From Niastella sp. (GTDB lineage: Bacteria; Bacteroidota; Bacteroidia; Chitinophagales; Chitinophagaceae): DNA of 64,000 nt. This document shows positions 1 through 8,418 of this stretch, one piece after another (the stretch's first letter is position 1; the number at the start of each line of letters is the position of its first letter). Below the pieces are notes generated by a model. It made no database searches. It worked only from the letters and a program-made list of their open reading frames with translations, and was not told the origin of the DNA. The stretch lies in contig JAGIBF010000019.1 in the NCBI GenBank assembly GCA_017744515.1, positions 26,677-90,676 on the forward strand, given 5' to 3'. The position numbers and the translations under genes are program-made.

Positions 1-1
1 T

Positions 2-1261
2 TATTCCCGCGGCAACGCTTACCTCAACCAGCAAAAGCTTGAACAGGCAATAGCAGACTATACGAAAGCCGTGGAGTTTGATCCCAAATTTGCCGACGCG
101 TGGTTCAACCGTGCTGTAGCCTACAAGCGAATGCAAAAGTATGAGCAAGCCCTGGCCGATTATTCCAAAGTGATCACGCTTACGCCCAAAGACTTTGATG
201 CCTACAACAACCGTGGCCACGTTTATTTCATGCAACAGCAATACGACCTCGCCATGACCGATTACAACAAAGCCATCGAGCTGAATCCTGGTCTGGCCAA
301 CTCTTACGTGTTCAGGGGTAACACCTATACGCGCAAGCAGCAACCCGAGCTGGCGCTAAAGGATCTTAACAAAGCAATCGAATTGAACTCGAAATATGCA
401 GATGCCTGGATGGAAAGAGGTCATGTATATTATAACAAGAAGGTGTATGACGAGGCTTTACTGAATTACAACAAGGTGATAGAGCTGGCCCCGCAAAATG
501 CCAACGGCTACCTGTATGCCGGATTTGTGCACCATGATAAACAACACTTCAACCAGGCGATCAACCATTATAACAAGGCCATCGAGCTCGACGATAAGAA
601 CATGTATGCGTATGTGAACAGGGCCGACGCTTACGAAGCCATTGGCAATTCCAAACAGGCCATCGTTGACCGTAAGAAGTATGCCGACCTCGGCGGCAAG
701 ATCGCAGCCACCGGCAGCAACACCATGAAGTCGCTGTTCCCTTCCGGCACTTTCGATCCTGCACTCGCCAAATCAGGACTGGCCCGTGGCCTCTCTACGA
801 TCCGTGGCAGGGCCTGCTCCAAGTTCGACGGGCTCAGGTTTGATGCGGCAGGTGTAAAAGTGGTATTGTTTCCGGTGACGCCCTACCTTGAAGAATGGTA
901 CGAAATGCGGGACAAGAAAGAAGACAAAAAGACCTCCGTATATATGTCGAACGAAGCGAACCAATACCGCATCGAAACGACTGCCGACAATGAAGGCCGT
1001 TTTGCTTTCGAAGGATTGAAGCCCGGCAAATACTTCATCCAGATCATTCATAGCTTCAACCAGCTGAAGACTGCGAGGGTCTATACAGGCCAGGATACCC
1101 GCCAGAATGGACCTGTACGCGAGATCACCAATTATTACTATGATCAGGACTATACTGTTGGGCGTTCCAAACGACTGGAGAAATTCGTAGAGATCAAAGA
1201 AGATGGTGAAACCAAAAAGATCACCCTCGCCAATGGCCTGATCAAGAGTTGCGCATTCTGA
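2..1261 (+). CDS. TPR-repeat protein with C-terminal carboxypeptidase-regulatory-like domain (5' partial)
   Basis: The frame is open from base 2 and already encodes TPR sequence (SRGNAYLNQQKLEQAIADY) before the first in-window start codon, a GTG at 71, so the true start lies left of the window. About six tandem 34-residue TPR units follow (repeated A-x-x-x-Y-x-x-A-I and A-I-E-L-x-P patterns) up to roughly base 700. The last ~150 residues form a separate beta-rich domain with a GRFAFEGLKPGKYFIQI stretch typical of carboxypeptidase-regulatory/SdrD_B-like folds. TPR arrays mediate protein-protein contacts and the C-terminal domain is usual in exported Bacteroidota proteins, but location cannot be decided without the N-terminus. 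The gene ends just before a strong intrinsic terminator. The fold call is firm; the role is unknown. Confidence 0.9.
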   Translation, partial: YSRGNAYLNQQKLEQAIADYTKAVEFDPKFADAWFNRAVAYKRMQKYEQALADYSKVITLTPKDFDAYNNRGHVYFMQQQYDLAMTDYNKAIELNPGLANSYVFRGNTYTRKQQPELALKDLNKAIELNSKYADAWMERGHVYYNKKVYDEALLNYNKVIELAPQNANGYLYAGFVHHDKQHFNQAINHYNKAIELDDKNMYAYVNRADAYEAIGNSKQAIVDRKKYADLGGKIAATGSNTMKSLFPSGTFDPALAKSGLARGLSTIRGRACSKFDGLRFDAAGVKVVLFPVTPYLEEWYEMRDKKEDKKTSVYMSNEANQYRIETTADNEGRFAFEGLKPGKYFIQIIHSFNQLKTARVYTGQDTRQNGPVREITNYYYDQDYTVGRSKRLEKFVEIKEDGETKKITLANGLIKSCAF

Positions 1262-1279
1262 TAGACCCATACGCTCAAT

Positions 1280-1311
1280 GTGAGGCCGGTTTCCCCGGCC
1301 TCACTTGTTTG
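1280..1311 (+). terminator. Intrinsic terminator of the TPR gene
   Basis: A perfect 10-bp stem (GTGAGGCCGG / CCGGCCTCAC) with a 5-nt loop is followed by TTGTTTG, 19 bases after the TPR stop codon. Confidence 0.8.
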
Positions 1312-1536
1312 TAGACGCTCTTCCCCCAGAAAGGACGCCAAAAAGTTATCTTCCTATTAAATTCTCATTAATTAACACAACTCGTTAAGGTTAAGTACAT
1401 TTACTCTTCATATTTATTTTTCTTTATTGTACTTTCACAAAATAAGGTATGCATACCCGTCCGTCTGCCCCATTCATCTTCCTTGAAAGCCTTTCTTCTG
1501 TAGCCCTCCTTTAATTATTTCATTTAAACCTTAATC

Positions 1537-2355
1537 ATGAAACATTACAAACTAATGTTAGGGCTGGCTATTGTCCTTAGCCTGATCACATCCTGCAAGA
1601 AGCACGACTACCCCCCACATGGCGAAGTATGGCAGCTGAGTAAAGTTCAACGCAGCAGCCTTGAGTACAGGTACGACAATCAACACCGCCTTACGAACAT
1701 CAACAGGGTACCCTGGGGCTTTGGCCCTAATTTCCAGATCACAACCGATCAGCTGGGGCGGCCACTTACCTTAAAGGATTCCATTTCACCCGGCAGCCCT
1801 GATCAGTTTATTTACCAGTACGGCAAACTGACAGGAATCAGTGGAAGCCAGACTACACCTACTACTTTTACGTATGATTCGAAAGGACGTATCATCCGGA
1901 AAGATGGCAATGCCAATTACTACAGTTATGTGATCTATGAGTACGAAGGCAATTCGCGCAACTTCAAACGCGCCTCCTTTTTCTCCAACTCCGCAACGGC
2001 CCGTGCAACCTCAGAACCCGCTGCCGACGTGATCATAGAGTACACACGCGACAACAAAATAAACCCGTACAGCACTATTGCCAACTCGAATGTCATTCCT
2101 TTCTTTTTCGCCGAATACATGGGACCCACGTTTTATGATCCCGTAGTGCCCAACAACTCAGTAAAGGAGGAATACTTTGGAAGAGTAGATACCGGCTATT
2201 TCAAGTTTATGGAGCACCAGTACACCTATGTATATGAGAACGATTACCCGACAACCTTTACATTTCAGTACATCTCTTACAGTTTCCCCAACGGAACACC
2301 CAGCTACGCGCCTCCTCAACCCGGCGGCTACACGTACAATAAGTGGCACTATTAA
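1537..2355 (+). CDS. Predicted outer-membrane lipoprotein with YD/RHS-like strands
   Basis: This is a 272-residue protein with a lipoprotein signal (hydrophobic 7-18, then ITSCKK, lipid Cys20). The mature part is rich in Tyr, Asn and Pro. It has strand motifs like those of YD/RHS-like surface proteins: YRYDNQHRLTNI near residue 45, TYDSKGRII near 110 and IYEYEGN near 130. No catalytic motif is visible. It stands alone between two hairpins and is convergent with the next gene. It may be a small surface lipoprotein of the kind found in many Bacteroidota families; the function is unknown. Confidence 0.75.
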   Translation: MKHYKLMLGLAIVLSLITSCKKHDYPPHGEVWQLSKVQRSSLEYRYDNQHRLTNINRVPWGFGPNFQITTDQLGRPLTLKDSISPGSPDQFIYQYGKLTGISGSQTTPTTFTYDSKGRIIRKDGNANYYSYVIYEYEGNSRNFKRASFFSNSATARATSEPAADVIIEYTRDNKINPYSTIANSNVIPFFFAEYMGPTFYDPVVPNNSVKEEYFGRVDTGYFKFMEHQYTYVYENDYPTTFTFQYISYSFPNGTPSYAPPQPGGYTYNKWHY

Positions 2356-2386
2356 GTTATTGATCGCTCCCTTTTCCTTTAAATCC

Positions 2387-2421
2387 GAACCGGCGGCCTA
2401 TGTGGCCGCCGGTTCTATTTT
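2387..2421. terminator. Bidirectional terminator between convergent genes
   Basis: An 11-bp inverted repeat (GAACCGGCGGC / GCCGCCGGTTC) around a short loop, followed by CTATTTT on the plus strand, lies between two convergent lipoprotein genes. Confidence 0.75.
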
Positions 2422-2444
2422 CAATAATATGGAAGTAAATATAA

Positions 2445-3053
2445 TTACTGCAACAACCGGTACGTAATACCATTGCCGTAAGCGAAGCCAATCAGTCCAC
2501 GGTTCACCGTGTAGTAGGCCCTGGTGAGCTGGCTGCTGCTGTTGGAAACGCCGTTACTGATCTCCAGCACACGATTAAAAGTGGAACTACCGCCAATAGC
2601 CAATGAATCGAAGCACATTTGGCGAGGCGCATTACAGGAAGGCTGGGAAGTGCCTTCGATAGTAGCGAAATCGAAACCAGCGCCTATCTGGTAATTATCT
2701 TCAGGAGAAAAAATAGACAGGAATACAATGGGGCGGCTGTCGACAGACATATTCACAAACGGTTTTCCGCCTACGGTCATATTAACCTCCATGAACTCCT
2801 CATATACATATGCGTCACAAGTGGCGCAGGCAGACTTTTTGGTGGTGCCCCGCTTCACATTTACCGCCGCTTCGATGGTAGCTCCCTGGCCATTGGTAAA
2901 CCTTACTGTTTGACCATTACCATAAGGAAGCATTTGCCTGAGTTGATCGGAAAGAAATAACGTTTGAAGCCCCTGCTCTTTTTTACTGCAGGCTGCCATT
3001 AAAAATAGTAGAAACAAGGCGCACAATGAAATGCTCGTTCTCATCATAATCAT
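2445..3053 (-). CDS. Predicted lipoprotein of unknown function
   Basis: This is a ~200-residue lipoprotein. Three Met codons (1, 3, 4) crowd the start; Met4 at 3044 gives the cleanest signal (MRTSISLCALFLLFLMAAC, then SKKE). The mature part is beta-rich and has two close cysteine pairs (CATC near 77-80 and CNAPRQMC near 140-147) that could bind metal or form disulphides in the periplasm. No family is recognised. It is convergent with the preceding lipoprotein and divergent from the T9SS-tailed protein at 3282; a long imperfect inverted repeat sits in the shared upstream region. Confidence 0.7.
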   Translation of the reverse strand: MIMMRTSISLCALFLLFLMAACSKKEQGLQTLFLSDQLRQMLPYGNGQTVRFTNGQGATIEAAVNVKRGTTKKSACATCDAYVYEEFMEVNMTVGGKPFVNMSVDSRPIVFLSIFSPEDNYQIGAGFDFATIEGTSQPSCNAPRQMCFDSLAIGGSSTFNRVLEISNGVSNSSSQLTRAYYTVNRGLIGFAYGNGITYRLLQ

Positions 3054-3160
3054 TATCTGTTAAGGGGCATACCAGTTGTTGCAACTGGCCGGTCAACGCA
3101 ATAAAGAAACAAACTTTTAGCGTATCCTCAAAGCCCGTAAGGTCATCAAGCCGTATATTT

Positions 3161-3191
3161 GGGAACCTTCCCTGCAACCGGGAATGTTCCC
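3161..3191. repeat. Interrupted inverted repeat in a divergent promoter region
   Basis: GGGAAC-1 nt-TTCCC, a 7-nt loop, then GGGAA-1 nt-GTTCCC: an 11-bp stem with a single 1x1 mismatch. It lies between the starts of two divergent exported-protein genes and could be an operator or an RNA hairpin. Confidence 0.5.
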
Positions 3192-3281
3192 ACTAAAAAA
3201 ATGAATTCCTTTTCCTTTGATAAGTAATGGTTATTGCAAAGATTGTGTATACAACGACTGCAAAAAACCAATACTCGCCAT

Positions 3282-4613
3282 ATGAGAATTCTTCTCTTTA
3301 TCCTTCTTGTCGTGTGCACCGTCAACACCCGTGCACAATCTTTCAGCAGCGGAAACATAGTAGTGGTCAGAATCGGCACAGGCACGCTTCCTATGACAAC
3401 GGGCGTAGCTCAACCCGTATTTCTCGACGAATACTCACCTTGTGGTGAGTTGGTGCAAAGCATCGCACTACCCACAGCCGTCAATGGCAGCCACCGCCGG
3501 CTCACGTTGCCTTCCACTTCGGTCGACTTCAGCGAAGGTTTCATCAGCCTTTCAGAAGACGGTCAATACCTGGCGCTGGGTGGTTATGATGCCGCTACCG
3601 GCACAACCGGGGTTACGGCTTCCATCAGCACTACCGTCAACAGGGTGGTGGCGGTGGTCGATGCTTCAGGCAGTGTGAACACCACTACTGCTTTCAGCAA
3701 CCGGTTCAGCACGGTATCCATCCGCTCGGCCGTTGTGAACGGCACCAACGTTTGGGCTACCGGCGGCAATGGTGGTATTGTTTACACTACCCTGGGCAGC
3801 ACAGGCTCCTCCAACACACTGATTTCCACTTCCACCGGGCGCTGTCCCGCCATTTACGACGGGCAACTGTACACCACCTCTACGGCTACCGGCCTCCGGC
3901 TGGCCCGGGTGGGTACCGGACTACCCACCGCAACCGGGACTACCCTGCAAAACCTGCCGGGCTATCCCTCCAGCGGCGGAAGCCCTTTCCAGTTCTTCAT
4001 GGCCCGCCTCAATGGTAGTGACACTGTGAACGTGCTTTACGTTGCAGACAACAACGTTCTTAAGAAATATTCTCTCGTATCCGGCACCTGGACGGACAAT
4101 GGTACCATTGGAGTCTTTGGCGACCGGTTCCGGGGCGTTGCCGGTGTGGAGGCAGATGGCATCGTAACCCTCTATGCCGTACGCCGGAATGACATTGGCG
4201 GTGAACTGGTTAGGTACATCGACAGCACCGGGCACAATGCCAGTTTTTCCAATCTGAAACCGGTGATTGTTGCACAGGCAGATACCAACAAAGTATTCAG
4301 GAGCGTAGCCATGGCGCCGCAGGCTTTGGCGATGGCAAAAAAGGCCGTTACAACCAATGACAATACGAGCTTCCGCGTGCTTTCCAACAGCAAAGGGCCG
4401 GTAGTAATAGCAGAGATCACAGCTGCGCGTTCACTAAATGGCGTGGTACAGGTGTACGACCTCAATGGCCGGATATTGTATACACGCAAGGTGACAGCTG
4501 AAAAAGGCATGAACCGCTTTCCGCTGGATATGCCGGCAAACGCACGCGGTCTCTTCATGGCCACCTTCATCACCCTGCAAGGTCATCTGCTCACCAACAA
4601 GTTCATCTACTAA
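3282..4613 (+). CDS. Secreted beta-propeller-like protein with T9SS-type C-terminal tail
   Basis: This is a 443-residue protein. The start at 3282 is chosen because it gives a clean signal peptide (MRILLFILLVVCTVNTRAQ); an upstream in-frame ATG at 3234 would add a polar leader. The mature part is rich in Thr, Ser and Gly, with repeated strands that suggest a beta-propeller (for example LALGGYDAAT and GTNVWATGGNGGIVY). The last ~75 residues (VVIAEITAARSLNGVVQVYDLNGRILY ending in LLTNKFIY) resemble the type A sorting domain that directs cargo through the type IX secretion system. Only 18 bases separate it from the beta-helix gene, so the two are probably co-transcribed. Substrate or ligand unknown. 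Confidence 0.75.
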   Translation: MRILLFILLVVCTVNTRAQSFSSGNIVVVRIGTGTLPMTTGVAQPVFLDEYSPCGELVQSIALPTAVNGSHRRLTLPSTSVDFSEGFISLSEDGQYLALGGYDAATGTTGVTASISTTVNRVVAVVDASGSVNTTTAFSNRFSTVSIRSAVVNGTNVWATGGNGGIVYTTLGSTGSSNTLISTSTGRCPAIYDGQLYTTSTATGLRLARVGTGLPTATGTTLQNLPGYPSSGGSPFQFFMARLNGSDTVNVLYVADNNVLKKYSLVSGTWTDNGTIGVFGDRFRGVAGVEADGIVTLYAVRRNDIGGELVRYIDSTGHNASFSNLKPVIVAQADTNKVFRSVAMAPQALAMAKKAVTTNDNTSFRVLSNSKGPVVIAEITAARSLNGVVQVYDLNGRILYTRKVTAEKGMNRFPLDMPANARGLFMATFITLQGHLLTNKFIY

Positions 4614-4631
4614 TCACCTTAAACTACTCCC

Positions 4632-6758
4632 ATGAAACATACTACACTCCGTGCAGTCATTATATTGCTATTTCTGTGTGGCATGGCAGCCGGTAAAAGC
4701 TATGCTGTACTTAACCAACCGGCCCTGTCGGCGCCACTCAATGGCAGCACCGGTTATGTACGCAATCCCTCCTTCACCTGGCTGGCCGTTACCAATGGAT
4801 ACAGCTACGACATTCAACTGGCTACTGATACCAGTTTCACCAACATCATCGTTACCCGCACCAATCTCAACATCACCCGGTTTGTACCCGTAAGCCAGTT
4901 GCCGGCAGGCAAAGTGTACTGGCGTGTAAAAGCAAAGAATGAAGCCGGCACAGATTCCAGCGCCTGGTCATCACGCTTCACCTACATCGTGGCACAACCC
5001 ACAAGCACTTATACCATCCCTGCAAATGCTACCCTTAAAGCGATCAAGGATACGATGCGCAAGGCCATCATGAATACGCCTTCCATACTGGCTTTTACAG
5101 CCGACTCCACTTATTACATCGAAGGCAGCTTCACGGGTTTGTTTGCCATCGATACTGCCAACATCAATGACCTTATCATAGAAGGCAACAACGCCCATAT
5201 CATTATTAAAAACAATCCGCATGTGGGTTTCATGCGTATACAAAATTCCAATCGCGTAACGGTAAGAAGATTGACTGTAGACTGGGACCCGCTGCCCCAT
5301 ACCCTGCTGGATGTGATCAGTGTGAACAATACAGACACCACGGTGCTCAACATCAATGTGCGGCTGAGAACAGTAACGGGCAAAGCCTCCCCCTTCTACC
5401 CTGCCATCTACAACAATCCTTCCTTTACCGACCATTGGTCATGGGCTTACCTCGTTGACCCTGCCGATCCCGGGAGCCTGAAGAAGATCAACAACAATAC
5501 AGTGGGGATACAACCGGCCGACGTAACACCACTGGCCTGTAAGGACACACCTGTTTACAATATCTACCACACCGGTACTAAGTCTGGTAAATACTTCAAC
5601 GTGGGTGATGTGTTATCGATCGTGGCGCGCGACAATGTAGGCCCGCTCTTCAGCACCCGCAATTGTATCGACCTGGTGTTTGACAGCATCATCAACTACG
5701 CCAGCCCCATTGGCTGTTATTATTCCTATGATGGCAGCGATATGAAAGTGCTCAATTGCCAAACACCGTTGAAAGACGCCAGCAGGCTTGTCTCTGCCAA
5801 TGCCGATGGCGTGCATTGCCGTGCCAATGCCATCGGCCCCTGGGTAGAGAACAGTATCTTTATCGGCAATGCCGATGATGGCGTGGCCCTGTACAACAAA
5901 GGCATATTTGTAAGGTCAAAAATAAACAGTACTACCCTCACGGTGACCAACAATGAATTTATGAACCTGAAGAAGGGACATATTTTCCGGATCTACACCC
6001 CCAAGACAGGCAAGATCATGGGCACCAACTTTACGGTAGACACTGTGTTCCTGCAAAGCGGCGCTTACCGCGTGCAGTTCTCGCCAGCTATCCCTGCCAG
6101 CGACTATGACAGCCTCGTCGATATGAACATTGCCGACCTGCAGCAGAATGTACAGCTATTCAACACGAACCTGCGCAATGAACGGTTTATGATCAGCAAC
6201 AACCGCTTTACGGTGCGCGCAAGAGGCTCTATCATCCGTTCGGCCAAAGGCATGATAGAGAACAATCAATACTTCAGCTGTTCTTCACCTGCCATCTCCC
6301 TGTACAACGAAGCCGCTTTCTGGTACAACGGCCTTTACAGCCGCGATATCTGGATCACGAACAACGATATCAGAAACAGTGGGTTCGATAACCTTGGCGC
6401 AGATGCCGGCGCCATCAATGTGCGCATCAACAAAATCGATTCCGTGGCACTGAATACTTATAACGACGTGATGTCGCCCACATCAAAAGACCATGCCAAC
6501 ATCTTCATCAGGAACAATACGATCACAAACTTTGCGCAGCACGGCATCTCTTTGTTCAATGCAGCCAACTGCGTGATCCAGGGCAATACGTTCATCAGCA
6601 CCATGAGCGGCTTCTTCTGGCCGGGCAACCATTATGGCATTTACATCAATACCACCAATGGCACATCGATCATCAGCAACAATTTCTCCGGCGATACCAG
6701 GACTCCCAAAACACTGATTCAACAAGTAAATGATAGCGGCACCACGATCGTACCCTAA
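4632..6758 (+). CDS. Secreted parallel beta-helix protein with N-terminal Fn3-like domain
   Basis: This is a 708-residue protein with a signal peptide (to about residue 25, KSYA). An Fn3-like domain follows (about 30-125: FTWLAVTNGYSYDIQLATD, then KVYWRVKAKNEAG). A long right-handed beta-helix region comes next, with repeated Asn-rich turns (NNEF, NNRFTV, NNQYF, NNDIRNSG, NNTITNF, GNTF, NNFSG). This architecture is shared by pectate-lyase-like, polygalacturonase-like and surface adhesin proteins. No catalytic Asp cluster could be assigned with certainty, so enzymatic activity is inference. It lacks a sorting tail of its own, unlike its upstream partner. A strong terminator follows. Confidence 0.8.
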   Translation: MKHTTLRAVIILLFLCGMAAGKSYAVLNQPALSAPLNGSTGYVRNPSFTWLAVTNGYSYDIQLATDTSFTNIIVTRTNLNITRFVPVSQLPAGKVYWRVKAKNEAGTDSSAWSSRFTYIVAQPTSTYTIPANATLKAIKDTMRKAIMNTPSILAFTADSTYYIEGSFTGLFAIDTANINDLIIEGNNAHIIIKNNPHVGFMRIQNSNRVTVRRLTVDWDPLPHTLLDVISVNNTDTTVLNINVRLRTVTGKASPFYPAIYNNPSFTDHWSWAYLVDPADPGSLKKINNNTVGIQPADVTPLACKDTPVYNIYHTGTKSGKYFNVGDVLSIVARDNVGPLFSTRNCIDLVFDSIINYASPIGCYYSYDGSDMKVLNCQTPLKDASRLVSANADGVHCRANAIGPWVENSIFIGNADDGVALYNKGIFVRSKINSTTLTVTNNEFMNLKKGHIFRIYTPKTGKIMGTNFTVDTVFLQSGAYRVQFSPAIPASDYDSLVDMNIADLQQNVQLFNTNLRNERFMISNNRFTVRARGSIIRSAKGMIENNQYFSCSSPAISLYNEAAFWYNGLYSRDIWITNNDIRNSGFDNLGADAGAINVRINKIDSVALNTYNDVMSPTSKDHANIFIRNNTITNFAQHGISLFNAANCVIQGNTFISTMSGFFWPGNHYGIYINTTNGTSIISNNFSGDTRTPKTLIQQVNDSGTTIVP

Positions 6759-6807
6759 CAGATCCCAACCACGCAGTAAGCCGGCACAACAGTGCGCGGC
6801 CACAGGA

Positions 6808-6836
6808 GCGGCCTCTTGCAAGAGAGGCCGCTTTTT
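6808..6836 (+). terminator. Intrinsic terminator after the beta-helix gene
   Basis: The stem is GCGGCCTCT / AGAGGCCGC with a 6-nt loop, followed immediately by TTTTT. Confidence 0.9.
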
Positions 6837-6889
6837 CATTAAATCAGTAAATAGTACCACGTTTAATCCAAACTATACCATAATAATTG

Positions 6890-6910
6890 CACTTTTCAAG
6901 TGTAGCTTTG
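6890..6910 (+). promoter_or_regulatory. araC-type gene promoter with abutting inverted repeat
   Basis: TAGCTTTG at 6903-6910 matches the Bacteroidota -7 consensus TAnnTTTG and lies 20 nt before the ATG at 6930. CACTT-TTC-AAGTG (6890-6902) ends exactly at its left edge, the place for an operator. No well-spaced -33 element was found. Confidence 0.5.
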
Positions 6911-6929
6911 TGCTGTAAACATAAGCCTC

Positions 6930-7823
6930 ATGGCAAAAAAGAAGATCCCGGTATATGATATATGTAATATCAGCCCGGAAAAAGGCGGCAATGAAGATCT
7001 GATGGCCGACAGGTTGTCCAGCTACCTCGATAAGTATTATGCCAGCCTGCATTTTCCTCACCGGCATTCCTTCTATCACCTGGTGCTGTTTACCAAAGGG
7101 AAAGGAACCCATACCATTGATTTCACTACGTTTGAAGTAAAACCTTTCCAACTGTATTGCATGATACCTGGTCAGGTACATAGCTGGCAATTCGAGGGCA
7201 AAATGGAAGGGTATATCATCAACTTTTCCGATAGCTTTTTCAAGTCGTTCCTGCAAAATGCACAATACCTCGACCGTTTTGCTTTCTTCAGCGGCAACAG
7301 TGAAGAAAGCGTAAAACAGTTGACGATGGAAACCCATCAAGAAGCCCTGGATATATTCGAATCCATACTCACCTGGTCCGACAATGAGTATAAACAACAT
7401 ACGGATATGGTGCGGGTGCTTTTGGTGCAACTCTTTTTGCTGGTGGATTATACACTTGATGGAAAAGCAAACAGGGCTATTCCACAGCAAAAGCAGGTAT
7501 TGCTGCGGGGATTCAGGAAACTCATCGATATGCACTACCGGTCGCTCAGGTTACCAAAAGAATATGCCGACCTGCTGTACGTAACGCCCAACCACCTCAA
7601 TGCCCTGTGCCAGGATCTATTGGGCAAAACAGCGGGAGAATTGATCCGCGAAAGGGTATTGTTGGAAGCCAAGCGACTGCTCACCAATGCAGGGATGACG
7701 GTAACAGAGATAGCGTATGACCTCAACTTCGAGGACAATTCTTATTTCAACCGCTTCTTTAAAAAATACACCGGCGTAACGCCGGATGAATTCAGGAACA
7801 AACAATTTGTAGCATCAAAATAA
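6930..7823 (+). CDS. AraC family transcriptional regulator
   Basis: This is a 297-residue cytoplasmic regulator. The N-terminal half is a cupin-type sensing domain (FPHRHSFYHLVLFTKGKGTHTIDF near 46-70, with the PGQVHSWQF strand). The C-terminal ~100 residues are the two-HTH AraC domain, with a textbook end: MTVTEIAYDLNFEDNSYFNR, then FFKKYTGVTPDEFR. Cupin-type AraC proteins usually sense small aromatic or sugar ligands. Six bases separate it from the DUF983 gene, suggesting one transcript. Its target is not evident; the candidate operator in its own promoter suggests autoregulation. Confidence 0.93.
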   Translation: MAKKKIPVYDICNISPEKGGNEDLMADRLSSYLDKYYASLHFPHRHSFYHLVLFTKGKGTHTIDFTTFEVKPFQLYCMIPGQVHSWQFEGKMEGYIINFSDSFFKSFLQNAQYLDRFAFFSGNSEESVKQLTMETHQEALDIFESILTWSDNEYKQHTDMVRVLLVQLFLLVDYTLDGKANRAIPQQKQVLLRGFRKLIDMHYRSLRLPKEYADLLYVTPNHLNALCQDLLGKTAGELIRERVLLEAKRLLTNAGMTVTEIAYDLNFEDNSYFNRFFKKYTGVTPDEFRNKQFVASK

Positions 7824-7829
7824 AAGACC

Positions 7830-8312
7830 ATGAAAGAGATACCCCTTACAGTAATGGCAACTACTCCAAAAGAAAGCAAACCCAGCGCATTGAACCTGCT
7901 CAAATGCAAATGCCCCCGTTGCCGCCAGGGAGATATGTTTGTAGACCCCAATCCCTATCACCTCAAACGCACCATGAAAATGAATGAACGCTGTCCGGTA
8001 TGTGCGCAACCTTTCGATATAGAAGTGGGATTCTATTATGGCTCCAGCTATGTAAGCTATGGCTTGTCCATCGCCATCAGCGTAGCCTCTCTCATTGCGT
8101 GGTATGTATTGATCGGATTTAGCACACAAGACAATCGCTTCTTTTACTGGATGGGCGCCAATGCGGTTTTATTAGTGGTGCTGCAACCCATACTGATGAG
8201 AGTAGCCAGGACCCTGTGGCTGGCCTTCTTCATCCGTTACGATAAAAACTGGAAAGACCAACGGCCCGATGAACCGGAAAGAATTAATAAAGATCATATG
8301 AACGCGTGGTAA
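7830..8312 (+). CDS. DUF983 family membrane protein with two CxxC zinc-knuckle motifs
   Basis: This is a 160-residue protein. Cys28-x-x-Cys31 (CPRC) and Cys55-x-x-Cys58 (CPVC) form a likely zinc ribbon, followed by the family signature FDIEVGFYYGSSYVSYGL and two transmembrane helices (about 75-97 and 105-127). This is the DUF983 family, found next to cytochrome oxidase genes in some bacteria but of unproven function. Met9 (7854) is an alternative start. It follows the AraC gene by 6 bases and ends at a cruciform-like intergenic repeat. Confidence 0.85.
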   Translation: MKEIPLTVMATTPKESKPSALNLLKCKCPRCRQGDMFVDPNPYHLKRTMKMNERCPVCAQPFDIEVGFYYGSSYVSYGLSIAISVASLIAWYVLIGFSTQDNRFFYWMGANAVLLVVLQPILMRVARTLWLAFFIRYDKNWKDQRPDEPERINKDHMNAW

Positions 8313-8320
8313 GCATACAC

Positions 8321-8412
8321 TGTCACACTGAGCTTGTCGAAGTGTCGTCGAAGCGTGATCAAGGTCGCCTTCGACAGAGTTTATCCCGCCATAGCGGGAC
8401 TCAGGCTGACAA
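8321..8412. repeat. Nested cruciform repeat (CTGAGCTTGTCGAAG family, copy 1) between convergent genes
   Basis: The outer arms TGTCAcaCTGAG / CTCAGgcTGACA, middle arms TGTCGAAG / CTTCGACA and an inner hairpin TCCCGC-CATA-GCGGGA are nested. It contains the exact 15-mer CTGAGCTTGTCGAAG found at three other sites in the window. It probably doubles as a bidirectional terminator. Confidence 0.75.
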
Positions 8413-8418
8413 CAGATA

